This document shows positions 8,764 through 16,305 of a DNA stretch of 61,545 nt, piece after piece. Both the position numbers and the translations under genes were made by a program. This DNA is from Bacillota bacterium (lineage in GTDB: Bacteria; Bacillota; Sulfobacillia; Sulfobacillales; Sulfobacillaceae), in the NCBI GenBank assembly GCA_021820485.1, contig JAKADO010000007.1, positions 1-61,545 on the forward strand. The letters are read 5' to 3'. The number at the start of each line of letters is the position of its first letter. Position 1 is the stretch's first letter. The notes below the pieces were generated by a model that saw only the letters and a list, made by a program, of their open reading frames with translations, did no database searches and was not told the origin of the DNA.

Positions 8764-10041
8764 ATGTCTCAACCAACTCTAGAGCGCACCCTCACATGGA
8801 TCCAAGGGAGCGCCCTGGCCATTGGAGCGGTGCTGGGATCGGGCATTCTCATTCTCCCGGCCATTACGGCCGAGCAGGCGGGTCCTGCCTCCATCCTCGC
8901 ATGGCTTCTGATGAGCTTGCTGGCGTTTCCGCTGGCCATGACACTGGGCCGGCTGGGGGCAAAACATCCGCATGCGGGCGGCATCGTGGAATATGCCCGG
9001 CTGGCCTTCGGATCCACGGTGAGCCGCATGACCGCTTGGCTTTTTCTCGGCACCATTCCGATTGGTGTCCCCATCATTGCGTTGGTGGGCGCGGACTATG
9101 CCGCAAGTACGCTGGGACTGCCCGCTTGGTCGATTCCGCTTATGGCGGGGGTTATGCTGGTCTCCTCGCTGATGCTCCATTGGCGTGGGGTGAACTTGGC
9201 AAGCTGGGCGCAAGTGGTGGTGCTGCTGTTGATTGCCGCCTTGATGATCATGGCGATTGGCACGGCGGCTTCCCATATCCATCTGTCCGCATATCGTCCC
9301 ATCGCCCCGCATGGCTGGCTTCCGGCGGCGAAGTCTGCCGTGGAGATTTTCTGGTGCTTTGTAGGGTGGGAGATGGTGGGCCATTTGGCGGAAGAGTTTC
9401 GGGATCCGGCTCGCGACTTGCGCCGGACTTTTGTCGCCGCGCCTCTGTTGGTCGGCATCTTGTACGTGGCGCTCTCCATTGTGACGGTCGGCACGCATGC
9501 CTATGGCGCCACAAACGGATTGGCCCCATTGAGCCGAATGGTGGGAATCGGTCTCGGGCGCGCTGGCTCCGACGTGGCGGGACTCGCCGCCCTCTTGGTG
9601 ACGATGGTGGCGATTCACGGAAACGTAGCGGGGTTCTCCCGCATGGTGTACAGCCAGGCGCGGGCTGGGGTCTTTCCCGCTCTCTTGGGCCGGCTGCATG
9701 TCCGGCATCGCACGCCCTCCGGAGCGCTGTTAGCCCTCGGGGTTGATTTCCTGTTGGTGTTGACGATTGATACCGCCTTTCATGTCAACTTGGGCACGCT
9801 GGTGAAATGGCCAAGCGTGGTGTTTCTCATCATTTATGCGGTGGCCATGGCGTCGGCGCTAAAGCTATTGAAACGGGACGGCAGAGCCGCCCGTGGCCCC
9901 GCGCTGGTGTCCTTGGCGGTCTGTCTCGCGCTCTATCCTATCAGTGGTTGGGCCATGGTATATCCTGCAGCGCTGGGCTTCCTGGGATGGGTCATATCGC
10001 GGAGGACTTCCCTTCCTGTGTCGCGCTCCTCAGAGCGATAG
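8764..10041 (+). CDS. APC-superfamily amino-acid permease
   Basis: A 425-residue integral membrane protein with about 12 hydrophobic segments. The first segment, GSALAIGAVLGSGILILPAI, holds the substrate-binding G-S-G motif of APC transporters. The segment FWCFVGWEMVGHLAEEFRDP (TM6 region) is also typical. It probably imports or exchanges an amino acid or amine with protons. ATG 8764 was preferred because GGGGGAG sits ten bases upstream; ATG 8755 would leave almost no spacing. It is divergent from, and probably controlled by, the LysR gene. A hairpin follows the stop codon. Confidence 0.85.
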   Translation: MSQPTLERTLTWIQGSALAIGAVLGSGILILPAITAEQAGPASILAWLLMSLLAFPLAMTLGRLGAKHPHAGGIVEYARLAFGSTVSRMTAWLFLGTIPIGVPIIALVGADYAASTLGLPAWSIPLMAGVMLVSSLMLHWRGVNLASWAQVVVLLLIAALMIMAIGTAASHIHLSAYRPIAPHGWLPAAKSAVEIFWCFVGWEMVGHLAEEFRDPARDLRRTFVAAPLLVGILYVALSIVTVGTHAYGATNGLAPLSRMVGIGLGRAGSDVAGLAALLVTMVAIHGNVAGFSRMVYSQARAGVFPALLGRLHVRHRTPSGALLALGVDFLLVLTIDTAFHVNLGTLVKWPSVVFLIIYAVAMASALKLLKRDGRAARGPALVSLAVCLALYPISGWAMVYPAALGFLGWVISRRTSLPVSRSSER

Positions 10042-10052
10042 GGACGCCGCCA

Positions 10053-10081
10053 AAGAAAATGCCCTCCGGCAGGGAGGGCAT
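10053..10081 (-). terminator. Intrinsic terminator of the thioredoxin gene
   Basis: ATGCCCTCC-GGCA-GGGAGGGCAT forms a stable hairpin between two convergent genes. On the minus strand it is followed by TTTTCTTT, so it should end the thioredoxin transcript. It may also serve the permease from the other side. Confidence 0.75.
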
Positions 10082-10093
10082 GAGAGTCAACGA

Positions 10094-10411
10094 TTAGCCA
10101 TCGATGAATTTCTGGATGTCGGATGCGGGGCGATATCCAATCAAGCGGCTGGTTTCCTGCCCGTTTTCAATCTTCACCATCGCAGGAATGCCTTGGATGT
10201 CCCACTCGCGCGCCAAGTCCGGATTTTCATCGGTATCAATCTTGAGAAACACCACGTGCTCGGGCTGCTGTTCGGCCACCTCGTCCGCGACTGGACCCAG
10301 TCGTCGGCAGTGTGGTCACCAAGTCGCGGAGAAGAGGGCAATAATCATCTGGTTGTTTTGCTTAGCCCGCTCCATGAGACTCGGCCATTCGGCGGTTGTC
10401 GCTTCGCGCAT
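10094..10411 (-). CDS. Thioredoxin with in-frame TGA at active-site Cys: candidate selenoprotein
   Basis: Reading through one TGA (10318-10316) gives a complete 105-residue thioredoxin. The active site is W31-U32-P33-H34-C35, and the cis-proline is P76 in IQGIPAM. This numbering is the same as E. coli thioredoxin (C32, C35, P76). TGA replaces the nucleophilic first cysteine, giving U-P-H-C; CPHC is the DsbA-type motif. The frame upstream of the TGA is clearly thioredoxin-like (NNQMIIALFSATW). ATG 10411 has GGGGGA eight bases upstream and TATAAT 26 bases upstream, so the gene looks expressed. A SECIS-like hairpin directly follows the TGA. A terminator follows the stop. Standard calling would report only the 61-residue C-terminal part from an internal GTG (10279). 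The alternative is a nonsense mutation of a TGC/TGT codon. Confidence 0.75.
10285..10307 (-). promoter_or_regulatory. Bacterial SECIS-like hairpin after the thioredoxin TGA
   Basis: Counting from the base after TGA, bases 9-11 (CCG) pair with 29-31 (CGG). A12 is bulged. Bases 13-18 (CGACTG) pair with 23-28 (CAGTCG), leaving the loop GGTC at 19-22. An outer CCAC (1-4) can also pair with GTGG (37-40). Bacterial SECIS elements recognised by SelB have a short stem with a G-U step in the apical loop roughly 16-37 nt from the UGA. In E. coli fdhF the GGU loop bases are codon 7 after UGA, the same register as here (GGT, Gly39). Confidence 0.65.
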
Positions 10412-10436
10412 GTCTATTCCCCCACTTTCCTTTTCT

Positions 10437-10442
10437 ATTATA
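10437..10442 (-). promoter_or_regulatory. -10 element of the thioredoxin promoter
   Basis: TATAAT on the minus strand, 26 bp upstream of ATG 10411. A TTGGAT about 20 bp further upstream is a poor-spacing -35 candidate. It supports expression of the TGA-containing gene. Confidence 0.5.
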
Positions 10443-10566
10443 AGCGCAATCGCGCCAGTTACATCCAATGGGGAAGCGGTCCCGCCTTGGAGATAGGCGT
10501 GCGCCTTCTACTCCCCATGATTGCGAAGAAGCCGCGTGGTTGTTCCTGGAGCACTTGCGTCAGAGT

Positions 10567-10718
10567 TCAGGAGCGGATGAGAATCTGGCTTAGTTGGGGA
10601 TAGCGGAGATGCAGCACCAGGGAGCGCAGTCCCCAAGCCACCGCCGCCTCCAAGGCGGCAATCCATTCCACCGCCGGAGGGGAGTGGTGGGTGGCCGCAC
10701 TAAGTCCTGGTCGCGATG
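10567..10718 (-). pseudogene. Remnant resembling an RNase H-like domain
   Basis: A short minus-strand frame ending at TGA 10567-10569 reads SPPAVEWIAALEAAVAWGLR, then SLVLHL and LSQIL. The pattern of an acidic residue in a helix (A-V-E-W-x-A-A-L) followed by a strand resembles the middle of RNase HI-like folds. There is no start codon with a ribosome site, the N-terminal strands with the first catalytic Asp are missing, and its 5' end runs into the neighbouring decayed gene. I take it as a fragment of a lost gene. The family assignment is weak. Confidence 0.3.
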
Positions 10719-11011
10719 TGCAGCCCTAAGAGCACGAGCCAACTCGCGACATAGCGCCAGTCACCCTTCATGTACCATTGTCCTTGGGACTCATAAAGCG
10801 TGGTGAAATAGGCCTGCATGGTGCCGAAAGGCACCGAGATGCCGACCGAGATCGCGGCATCCCACACCTGCTCGGAGGGAACCGGATGGGGCAGGTTGCA
10901 CCAAGGGGAGAATATAAAAGCGGGATCGCCGCGGGCTGCGCGGCGTCACCTGACGCACAATGAAATAGACGAGGACCAAAATCCGATTGCGCCAACTGCC
11001 AGTCCGTGCAT
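10700..11011 (-). pseudogene. Frameshifted small membrane-protein gene
   Basis: ATG 11011 has a GGAG ribosome site and begins MHGLAVGAIG. The reading then continues in another frame (ILVLVYFIVRQVTPR, then RFYILPLVQPAPSG) near 10981. It returns to the first frame near 10890 (PSEQVWDAAISVGISVPFG, QAYFTTLYESQGQWYMKGDW, SWLVLLGLHIATRT, stop at 10700-10702). The reconstructed ~103-residue protein has three or four membrane segments and resembles CcdC/DUF1453-like proteins. Two compensating single-base indels are needed, so the gene is either dead or carries sequencing errors. The two indels and the adjacent RNase H-like fragment suggest a decaying stretch. Confidence 0.45.
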
Positions 11012-11280
11012 CACACGCACTCCTTCAAAGGTCGAACGCGTTGCATCGCCTATATGAGAAGCGTAGGGGATCACGTGTTTTCCCGCCTCTATCCGAGGCG
11101 AGAACTTTGAGGCGTTCGCCCTCTATCGCGAAATACAGTGGAGTGGTCCTCGCCATGGAAGGGAGCGACAACGGAAAAGAGCATCGCTAAATGAATGGTT
11201 AATTTTGCTAAAAAGCCGTGGGGCCAAGTCCCCTGACGTATACTGAAATCGGCATGCAGATGCTAAGGAGGGATTTATAA

Positions 11281-12126
11281 ATGGCGATGCGTAACGTAAT
11301 TTCCACGTTGACGGCCAACGGGGAAGAAGTGATGGGGCCAGATGTCCTCTTATACCACTATCCCGGCAATGACATCATGAATGGGTCCTTATTGACGGTG
11401 GAATCGAATCACTTTTGCGTCTTGAAGAGCCGCGGCGCGATTTTAAACGTGTATGAAACGGGACAATATCAGGTGGACACCCCGCAACGGGTGCTGGTGG
11501 GCGCGATTCAGCAGGCATTCTACGGCGGACAGTCGCCATGGCAGTATGAAGCCATTTACGTCAACCGCGCGAAACTGGTCATCCGGGCCGAAGGGCAGGC
11601 CCTCTCCCGAGAAATGGCGCAGCTGCACTACCAAGTCGACTATTACATCCATGTGGATTCCAAAGAGGATGCTTTGAAGCTGGTCCAGCACATGCCGTAT
11701 CAAGGCCACTTCATCAAGACCTCGGAAGTGAACACCTATGCGGCGCCAGTGTTGGAGCAGTCCATCAACCAAATTTGCCAAGTCACCCCACTCGAACAAA
11801 TCAACGAAAAAATTCATGACATCACCGATCTGGTTACCGGCCATCTGCAGGAATTCCTCAGCTCCTACGGCATTACTCTTAACAACGTCAAAGTCTTGGT
11901 GGCTCCAGCGGATGAGCTGATGAAGAAGCTCATTTCGCTCCGTGCGTTCGGTCTCAACGAGGAGACTGCCATCCGCTATTACATTGCCATGCTGATGGCC
12001 GATCACGGACTTCTGACGGCCCCCAACATGATAAGCGGCACCGGCTTTACCATTCAGGGCGCATCACCGCTGGTGGATGCGACGGCGTACATGAAGTCGC
12101 CGCCCGCATCTGGTTCCGGTCGTTAA
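11281..12126 (+). CDS. SPFH-domain protein (virion core protein/YdjI-like)
   Basis: A 281-residue protein with AAGGAGGG well placed before ATG 11281. After a short N-terminus it contains a beta-rich region with VESNHFCVLKSRG and a band-7/SPFH-like domain (residues ~55-210). The helical end QINEKIHDITDLVTGHLQEF resembles the SPFH domain of the YdjI/virion-core-like family, which lacks the N-terminal membrane anchor of flotillins. Members are thought to form oligomeric scaffolds, sometimes with stress-response partners. No such partner is recognised here; the next gene is a small helical protein in the same direction after a hairpin. Confidence 0.7.
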   Translation: MAMRNVISTLTANGEEVMGPDVLLYHYPGNDIMNGSLLTVESNHFCVLKSRGAILNVYETGQYQVDTPQRVLVGAIQQAFYGGQSPWQYEAIYVNRAKLVIRAEGQALSREMAQLHYQVDYYIHVDSKEDALKLVQHMPYQGHFIKTSEVNTYAAPVLEQSINQICQVTPLEQINEKIHDITDLVTGHLQEFLSSYGITLNNVKVLVAPADELMKKLISLRAFGLNEETAIRYYIAMLMADHGLLTAPNMISGTGFTIQGASPLVDATAYMKSPPASGSGR

Positions 12127-12133
12127 CAGATGA

Positions 12134-12165
12134 GGCCAGGAGGCATCTCCTGGCCTTCTTATTTC
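12134..12165 (+). terminator. Hairpin terminator/attenuator after the SPFH gene
   Basis: GGCCAGGAG-GCAT-CTCCTGGCC is a perfect 9-bp stem followed by TTCTTATTTC. It lies between the SPFH gene and the next same-strand gene, so it either ends transcription or lowers downstream expression. Confidence 0.65.
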
Positions 12166-12187
12166 TTGCGTGAGGGGCGATGGAGCC

Positions 12188-12724
12188 ATGGAGCGTCACG
12201 AAGCCATTACCGTCATCGTAGCCAAGTTTTTTCAAGAGCGGCGGGATGTGAATCCCTATGCCTCGGCGGAGACCATGCGCAGTTTGGATCAGGTGATTCG
12301 CACTGGGCTCGCCGACGGGTTAGCGCGGGCCGCCAGCGCCTGGCGCTCGGTATATCAGCAGCAAAGCCGCACGATGGGGGTCCCCACCCGTGAGCGCCCC
12401 TTTCCCGACCCGGCCGAAATGGCCAAGCTGCGGGGATATAAGCAGATGGGCGATACGCTTTCCGGGATGGTGAGCCAAGTGCATGCGCTGGAGGCTCCGG
12501 CCAATGACCGAGTCTACCACCGCATCCGCGACAACGACCAACTGTTGGAGCTCCTCATCGCGGCGGACTACCAGCTGACCACCCTGGCCGAATCTATTGA
12601 CCGGCTGGCGGAAACGCTAAACGCTGGCAGCGCCGATGGCCTCGAAGCTGAGTTTCAAGCCAAAGTGGATGCGCTGGGGGCGGCGATTCGGGAGCGTGCG
12701 CGAATTCTCTCCCAAGTGCCCTGA
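12188..12724 (+). CDS. Hypothetical helical protein downstream of SPFH gene
   Basis: The 178-residue soluble product starts MERHEAITVIVAKFFQERRD and is predicted almost wholly helical. The C-terminal half (IAADYQLTTLAESIDRLAET followed by a run of Ala/Glu/Arg) looks like a coiled coil. ATG 12188 is preceded by GAGGGGCG. It lies 62 bp after the SPFH gene, separated by a hairpin. A role as a partner of the SPFH scaffold is a guess from adjacency. I do not recognise a family. Confidence 0.6.
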   Translation: MERHEAITVIVAKFFQERRDVNPYASAETMRSLDQVIRTGLADGLARAASAWRSVYQQQSRTMGVPTRERPFPDPAEMAKLRGYKQMGDTLSGMVSQVHALEAPANDRVYHRIRDNDQLLELLIAADYQLTTLAESIDRLAETLNAGSADGLEAEFQAKVDALGAAIRERARILSQVP

Positions 12725-12787
12725 GATCGCACGAGAGCGCGAGACGAATGGCGTCATAAGAGCCGAATATGAGGAGGAGGCAAGAGA

Positions 12788-13933
12788 ATGATTCCGATGG
12801 CCGAACGCCTCAACCCGTTCCCGCGGTACCGCCAGATGCGTCGGATGGCGCCTTTGCTGCAAGATCCCCAGAGCGGCGTCTGGTCAGCTTTTTCCTATGA
12901 TGCGGTGCAGCGTGTGTTGTCCGACTATGAGCATTTTTTTTCCGGTGATGGGGAACATCATCCAGAAGATATGGGTCCCGGCGCCAGCATTATCGGCATG
13001 AACCCCCCGGACCACCGGAAAATGCGTGACTTGGTGTCACGCGCCTTTACCCCGAAAGCAGTGCAGAATCTCGGTGAGCGCATCCGCGCCATCATTGATC
13101 ATCAGTTGGAAGAGCCGATGGCTCGGGGCTCCATGGAGGTGGTGGGGGAGCTGACCTACCCCCTTCCCGTCATTGTCATTGCGGAAATGCTCGGCATCCC
13201 GGCGGCCGATCGCGATCAGTTCAAGGTGTGGTCTGATATGGTGGTGGCGGGCACTGACAACCATGTCTCAGGCTATGAAGGAACCCGTGCCATGAACGCC
13301 TATTTCGCGAAGGTGGTGGCGGAGCGCCGCCAGCACTTGGGGGAGGATTTGATTTCGTCCTTGATAGAGGCTGAGGTGGACGGCGAGAAACTGACCGATC
13401 CCGAAATCATCTCTTTCTGCGACCTGTTGTTGGTGGCAGGCAATGAAACCACCACGAATCTCATCACCAATGCTGTCTGGACCTTTAGCGAGCTGCCGGA
13501 GGTCTGGGAAGCGCTCCGGGCAGAGCCGGCCCGCATTCCCGCGGCCATTGAGGAGGTTCTGCGCTTCCGATCACCGGTGCAGGCCATGTTTCGATCGGTG
13601 CGAGTGCCGATGGAGTGGGAGGGAAAGCACCTTCGCCCCGGGGAAACGGTGATTGCATGGATTGGCTCCGCCAATCGCGATGAGAAGAAGTTTCCTGACC
13701 CTGACACCTTCAACATGGACCGACGGCCCAATCAGCATATTGCGTTCGGCTACGGCATCCATTATTGCTTGGGTGCGCCGCTGGCGCGGCTTGAAGCCCG
13801 ATTGGCGCTGGAAGCGCTGGTCGAGCGCGGCGTTCAACGGTTTCGGCCGTTATTGCCAAAAGAACAGTGGGAACCGGTGGGCGGATTCATCGTCTATGGC
13901 GTGAAGCGGCTGCCGATCGCGTGGGAGTCGTGA
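12788..13933 (+). CDS. Cytochrome P450, soluble bacterial type
   Basis: A 381-residue haem monooxygenase. The I-helix oxygen-activation motif is LLLVAGNETTTNLI. The K-helix ExxR is in EEVLRFRSPVQ. The haem-binding loop is IAFGYGIHYCLGAPLARLEA with the proximal thiolate at Cys327. The N-terminus has no membrane anchor, so it would need a ferredoxin/reductase pair, none of which is nearby. ATG 12788 has a GGAGGAGG ribosome site. The hallmarks fit CYP107-like or fatty-acid-type bacterial P450s; the substrate cannot be told from sequence. Confidence 0.93.
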   Translation: MIPMAERLNPFPRYRQMRRMAPLLQDPQSGVWSAFSYDAVQRVLSDYEHFFSGDGEHHPEDMGPGASIIGMNPPDHRKMRDLVSRAFTPKAVQNLGERIRAIIDHQLEEPMARGSMEVVGELTYPLPVIVIAEMLGIPAADRDQFKVWSDMVVAGTDNHVSGYEGTRAMNAYFAKVVAERRQHLGEDLISSLIEAEVDGEKLTDPEIISFCDLLLVAGNETTTNLITNAVWTFSELPEVWEALRAEPARIPAAIEEVLRFRSPVQAMFRSVRVPMEWEGKHLRPGETVIAWIGSANRDEKKFPDPDTFNMDRRPNQHIAFGYGIHYCLGAPLARLEARLALEALVERGVQRFRPLLPKEQWEPVGGFIVYGVKRLPIAWES

Positions 13934-14020
13934 ACAGCCTAAGACAGACAGCGGTGGACGCCACTGTCAACCCATCATGCCCGCATTGTGCGGACCGGCA
14001 TCAGCACCGCTGCGTCTCCG

Positions 14021-14242
14021 TCAATCAAAGGTTTCGTAGTACCGCTCCCCCGTTTGGGGGTTGAACCAGACTCGCTGGGTTCGCCCGGTGGTCGGGTCCA
14101 CAAAGGTTTCATTGGTGAGGGTAAAACCGGCTGGAGGGCCTCCTTGGCGCTTCAGGCGGTTTTGCCTTTGCCACCGCGTCACCACGACGGCGAGAGCGGC
14201 AATCACGACGCCGAAAATGAAATAGGCGGCGACGAATTTCAT
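14021..14242 (-). CDS. Small single-pass membrane protein
   Basis: The 73-residue protein has one N-terminal membrane segment ([18 protein letters not shown]), a basic stretch, and a C-terminal cytoplasmic tail. The tail is rich in Thr/Pro with the motif [16 protein letters not shown]. Its start overlaps the stop of the upstream YbjQ gene (ATGA), so the two form an operon. Function unknown; the [11 protein letters not shown] motif looks like a beta-hairpin 'W-x-D/N-P-x-T-G' repeat. Confidence 0.65.
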   Translation of the reverse strand: MKFVAAYFIFGVVIAALAVVVTRWQRQNRLKRQGGPPAGFTLTNETFVDPTTGRTQRVWFNPQTGERYYETFD

Positions 14243-14565
14243 GCGTTTTGGCTGCGCAGCACCACGGCCGTTCCGTAGGCCACGATTTCAGACATGGTCT
14301 GGCCGATTTCTCCGGAGTCAAAGCGCATCATCACGACGGCATCGGCACCCATGGCATGCGCGTTTTGCACCATGCGATCGATGGCCGACTTGCGGGCGTC
14401 CTCCAGCATTTCGGTATATTCCTTGATTTCACCGCCGCCCAAGCTCCGCAGCGCGGCCGTGATGTTGCCGCCGATGCCGCGGCTTCGAACGGTCACGCCA
14501 AATACTTGGCCGAGCACTTTTTCCACTTCGTGTCCGGGGATGTTTTCTGTGGTCACCACAATCAT
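14239..14565 (-). CDS. YbjQ-family (UPF0145) protein
   Basis: The 108-residue protein begins [20 protein letters not shown] and contains [19 protein letters not shown] and [15 protein letters not shown]. These define the YbjQ/UPF0145 heavy-metal-binding-like family, a pentameric ring-forming fold of unproven function. Length and motifs are complete. It is first in a two-gene operon with the small membrane protein at 14021. Confidence 0.9.
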   Translation of the reverse strand: MIVVTTENIPGHEVEKVLGQVFGVTVRSRGIGGNITAALRSLGGGEIKEYTEMLEDARKSAIDRMVQNAHAMGADAVVMMRFDSGEIGQTMSEIVAYGTAVVLRSQNA

Positions 14566-14785
14566 GGGGAACTGCCTCCCTCACTAGCAAAAACCCAAAC
14601 CCGCCTCCGAATGCAGAATCCATTCGCATCTTGAGTATATACCGTTAGCGCCCGCAGGGGTTAGCGTCTATGGGCAGTTCTGGAGGCAGATATGATGGGT
14701 TGATAGACGCGGGATATGGTTCAAGAATTTGTGGGAGAGCGAGGACCATGGGGAGGGGCCGGGAAGAGCCTCGCTGTGTTCATTG

Positions 14786-14868
14786 AAAAAGGGCATGATG
14801 ATCACCCAATCGGTCGCAGCGAGCGGCCGGGAGAAAGCTCCCGGCACGGACTATCCAAGCCCTTTTTT
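14786..14868 (+). other. Structured intergenic element ending in a T-run
   Basis: An outer 9-bp stem, AAAAAGGGC (14786-14794) with GCCCTTTTT (14859-14867), encloses about 64 bases. Inside is a perfect 8-bp hairpin, GCCGGGAG-AAAG-CTCCCGGC (14826-14845). The right arm is a T6 run, so on the plus strand this looks like the end of a transcript, such as a small RNA with a branched terminator. It lies in a 410-bp gap with no protein gene. No known RNA family was recognised. The rest of the gap (14566-14785) shows nothing I can name. Confidence 0.4.
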
Positions 14869-14974
14869 AGTTGCTTGCTCCGGCATGTCCAACTTGGGGC
14901 CTGACTGTGCTGTTGCGAAAGTGATGCACCGTGGCCAGCACGCCGTCATCCGGAACAAATAGAGACCGTGAGAA

Positions 14975-15516
14975 TTACGTCCGCTGAACGACGGGAATCC
15001 AGATCTCGCAGCGATAGTCATCGGAGAGCGCGTCTCCCGGCCTTCTGGACCGCCCGTGTGTTCGTAGGCGGTGGCCGGGAACCACTCCTCGAAGATGCGG
15101 GTCGAGAGCGCATGAATGGCTCCGGGGAGGGGGCCTACAGCGGTGAACTTGGCCCAGGTCGCGGCGGGGATGGTTCTCAAATTTTCGCTGTTATTATGCG
15201 AGACATGAATACGCTTCCCAGTGACGGTAAACGTTTCGCGGTGAACAATTTGGTAGTCCATGTCTGGCCGCCCTTCAGGGATAGGTGGAAGACGATGCGG
15301 GGATAGGCTTTCAACATCGCGCCGGGCTGGCGCGCCTGGGATGGAGAGAGACCATGCGCCCGCCGGAACGCTTTGGGGAAGCCCTTGGGAGACTCGTAAC
15401 CATATTTGAGGGCCACATCAACCACTTTTACGTTGGAGGAGGCCAATTCCTGAGCTGCCAGAGTCAGACGGCGGCGACGAGTCAATGGCCGCAGTCATTT
15501 GGTCGAGCCAGTTCAT
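14975..15516 (-). pseudogene. AraC-family regulator with GyrI-like domain, disrupted
   Basis: ATG 15516 begins [12 protein letters not shown], the normal start of AraC/GyrI-type regulators. The first HTH is then missing: the reading jumps to [14 protein letters not shown], the second HTH ([20 protein letters not shown]). After HLSLKG the frame shifts again into the GyrI-like effector domain ([40 protein letters not shown]). A last shift gives DDYRCEIWIPVVQRT and the stop at 14975-14977. An internal deletion of about 35 codons plus at least three frame changes make a working protein impossible. The gene looks dead, and its target genes are not apparent. Confidence 0.75.
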
Positions 15517-15774
15517 GGCCCCCAACACCTGCCTTCTGCCTCATGTAATCACGACGTGGAAAAAAACACCTAACTCTCCGTGCTTTCGTCGGCAAGGGCT
15601 CTCTGTGGCTTCGATTGTGATGGGTTGGGGAGGGTTCAGACAATACCTTGGACCAGGCGTGCACGAACGGCGCCGAAGAGTGATCCAGAACGCCTAATGC
15701 CTTTAAGCTGAATGTAGGCGGATGTTGGCGAGAGGCGGCCGTCTTTCGCGATTTTTCGCCTCTATACCCGTTCG
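15517..15774. other. Intergenic region before the ribosomal-protein operon
   Basis: I see no coding frame with a ribosome site between the AraC remnant and the rpmG promoter. Open frames here lack start signals and protein-like composition. The region includes a run of seven A's at 15559-15565 and otherwise no recognisable structure. Confidence 0.4.
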
Positions 15775-15803
15775 TTGACAGATAGTCAATCCCGTGCTAA
15801 AAT
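15775..15803 (+). promoter_or_regulatory. Sigma-A promoter of rpmG-secE-nusG-rplKA
   Basis: TTGACA (15775-15780), 17-bp spacer, TAAAAT (15798-15803), 28 bp before the rpmG start. A near-consensus strong promoter. Confidence 0.85.
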
Positions 15804-15831
15804 TCTTGCGCATGACTGGGAGGTAAACAAC

Positions 15832-15981
15832 ATGCGCACCATTATCACGCTGGCGTGTGGAGATTGCAAGCGACGCAATTACACGACCACCAAGAACAAG
15901 AAGAACGACCCGAACCGGCTCGAACGTCGCAAGTACTGCCGGTGGTGCCGCACTCACACCATTCATCGGGAAACGCGGTAA
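15832..15981 (+). CDS. rpmG: 50S ribosomal protein L33
   Basis: The 49-residue protein [20 protein letters not shown]... has two CxxC knuckles (CGDC at 9-12, CRWC at 36-39). It is therefore the zinc-binding (C+) form of L33. GGGAGG precedes ATG 15832. It is first in the conserved order rpmG-secE-nusG-rplK-rplA. It is too short for many ORF cut-offs. Confidence 0.97.
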   Translation: MRTIITLACGDCKRRNYTTTKNKKNDPNRLERRKYCRWCRTHTIHRETR

Positions 15982-16011
15982 TGCCTAGCCTGGGCGGAAA
16001 TGGGGAGAATA

Positions 16012-16218
16012 ATGGAAGCTAAAGGCGTGGCCACCTCTGATCGCCCGTGGAAGTATCTCCGCGAGATTCGGTCAGAGCTTAAAAAGGTTGTCTGGCCGAC
16101 CCCCAAGCAAACGGTGTCGTACACAGGATTTGTCGTCGTGTTCACGCTATTGGTGGTAGTAGCCATCACGTTGCTGGACACGGTATTTAATTTTGGTCTA
16201 CACCAATATCTCCGCTAA
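16012..16218 (+). CDS. secE: Preprotein translocase subunit SecE
   Basis: A 68-residue single-TM SecE, the clamp that holds SecY halves together. The amphipathic helix WKYLREIRSELKKVVWPTPK, with the conserved KKVxWPT motif, precedes the membrane segment (GFVVVFTLLVVVAITLLDTV). ATG 16012 was chosen over ATG 16000 because GGGGAGA (16002-16008) is correctly spaced for it. It lies between rpmG and nusG as in most bacteria. Confidence 0.96.
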   Translation: MEAKGVATSDRPWKYLREIRSELKKVVWPTPKQTVSYTGFVVVFTLLVVVAITLLDTVFNFGLHQYLR

Positions 16219-16305
16219 GGTTATCGGCTTCTATGCGGGCGTCTCGACGCCCTGTTGCTGTGTTCGGTGAATGATTGGGTAGAGGCACGGAAGGCGGTTT
16301 CGAAC

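Noticed and set aside
10094-10279. Thioredoxin as a simple 61-residue fragment starting at an internal GTG
   Set aside because: It would lack the active site. The upstream frame, ribosome site and -10 fit a full-length gene read through TGA.
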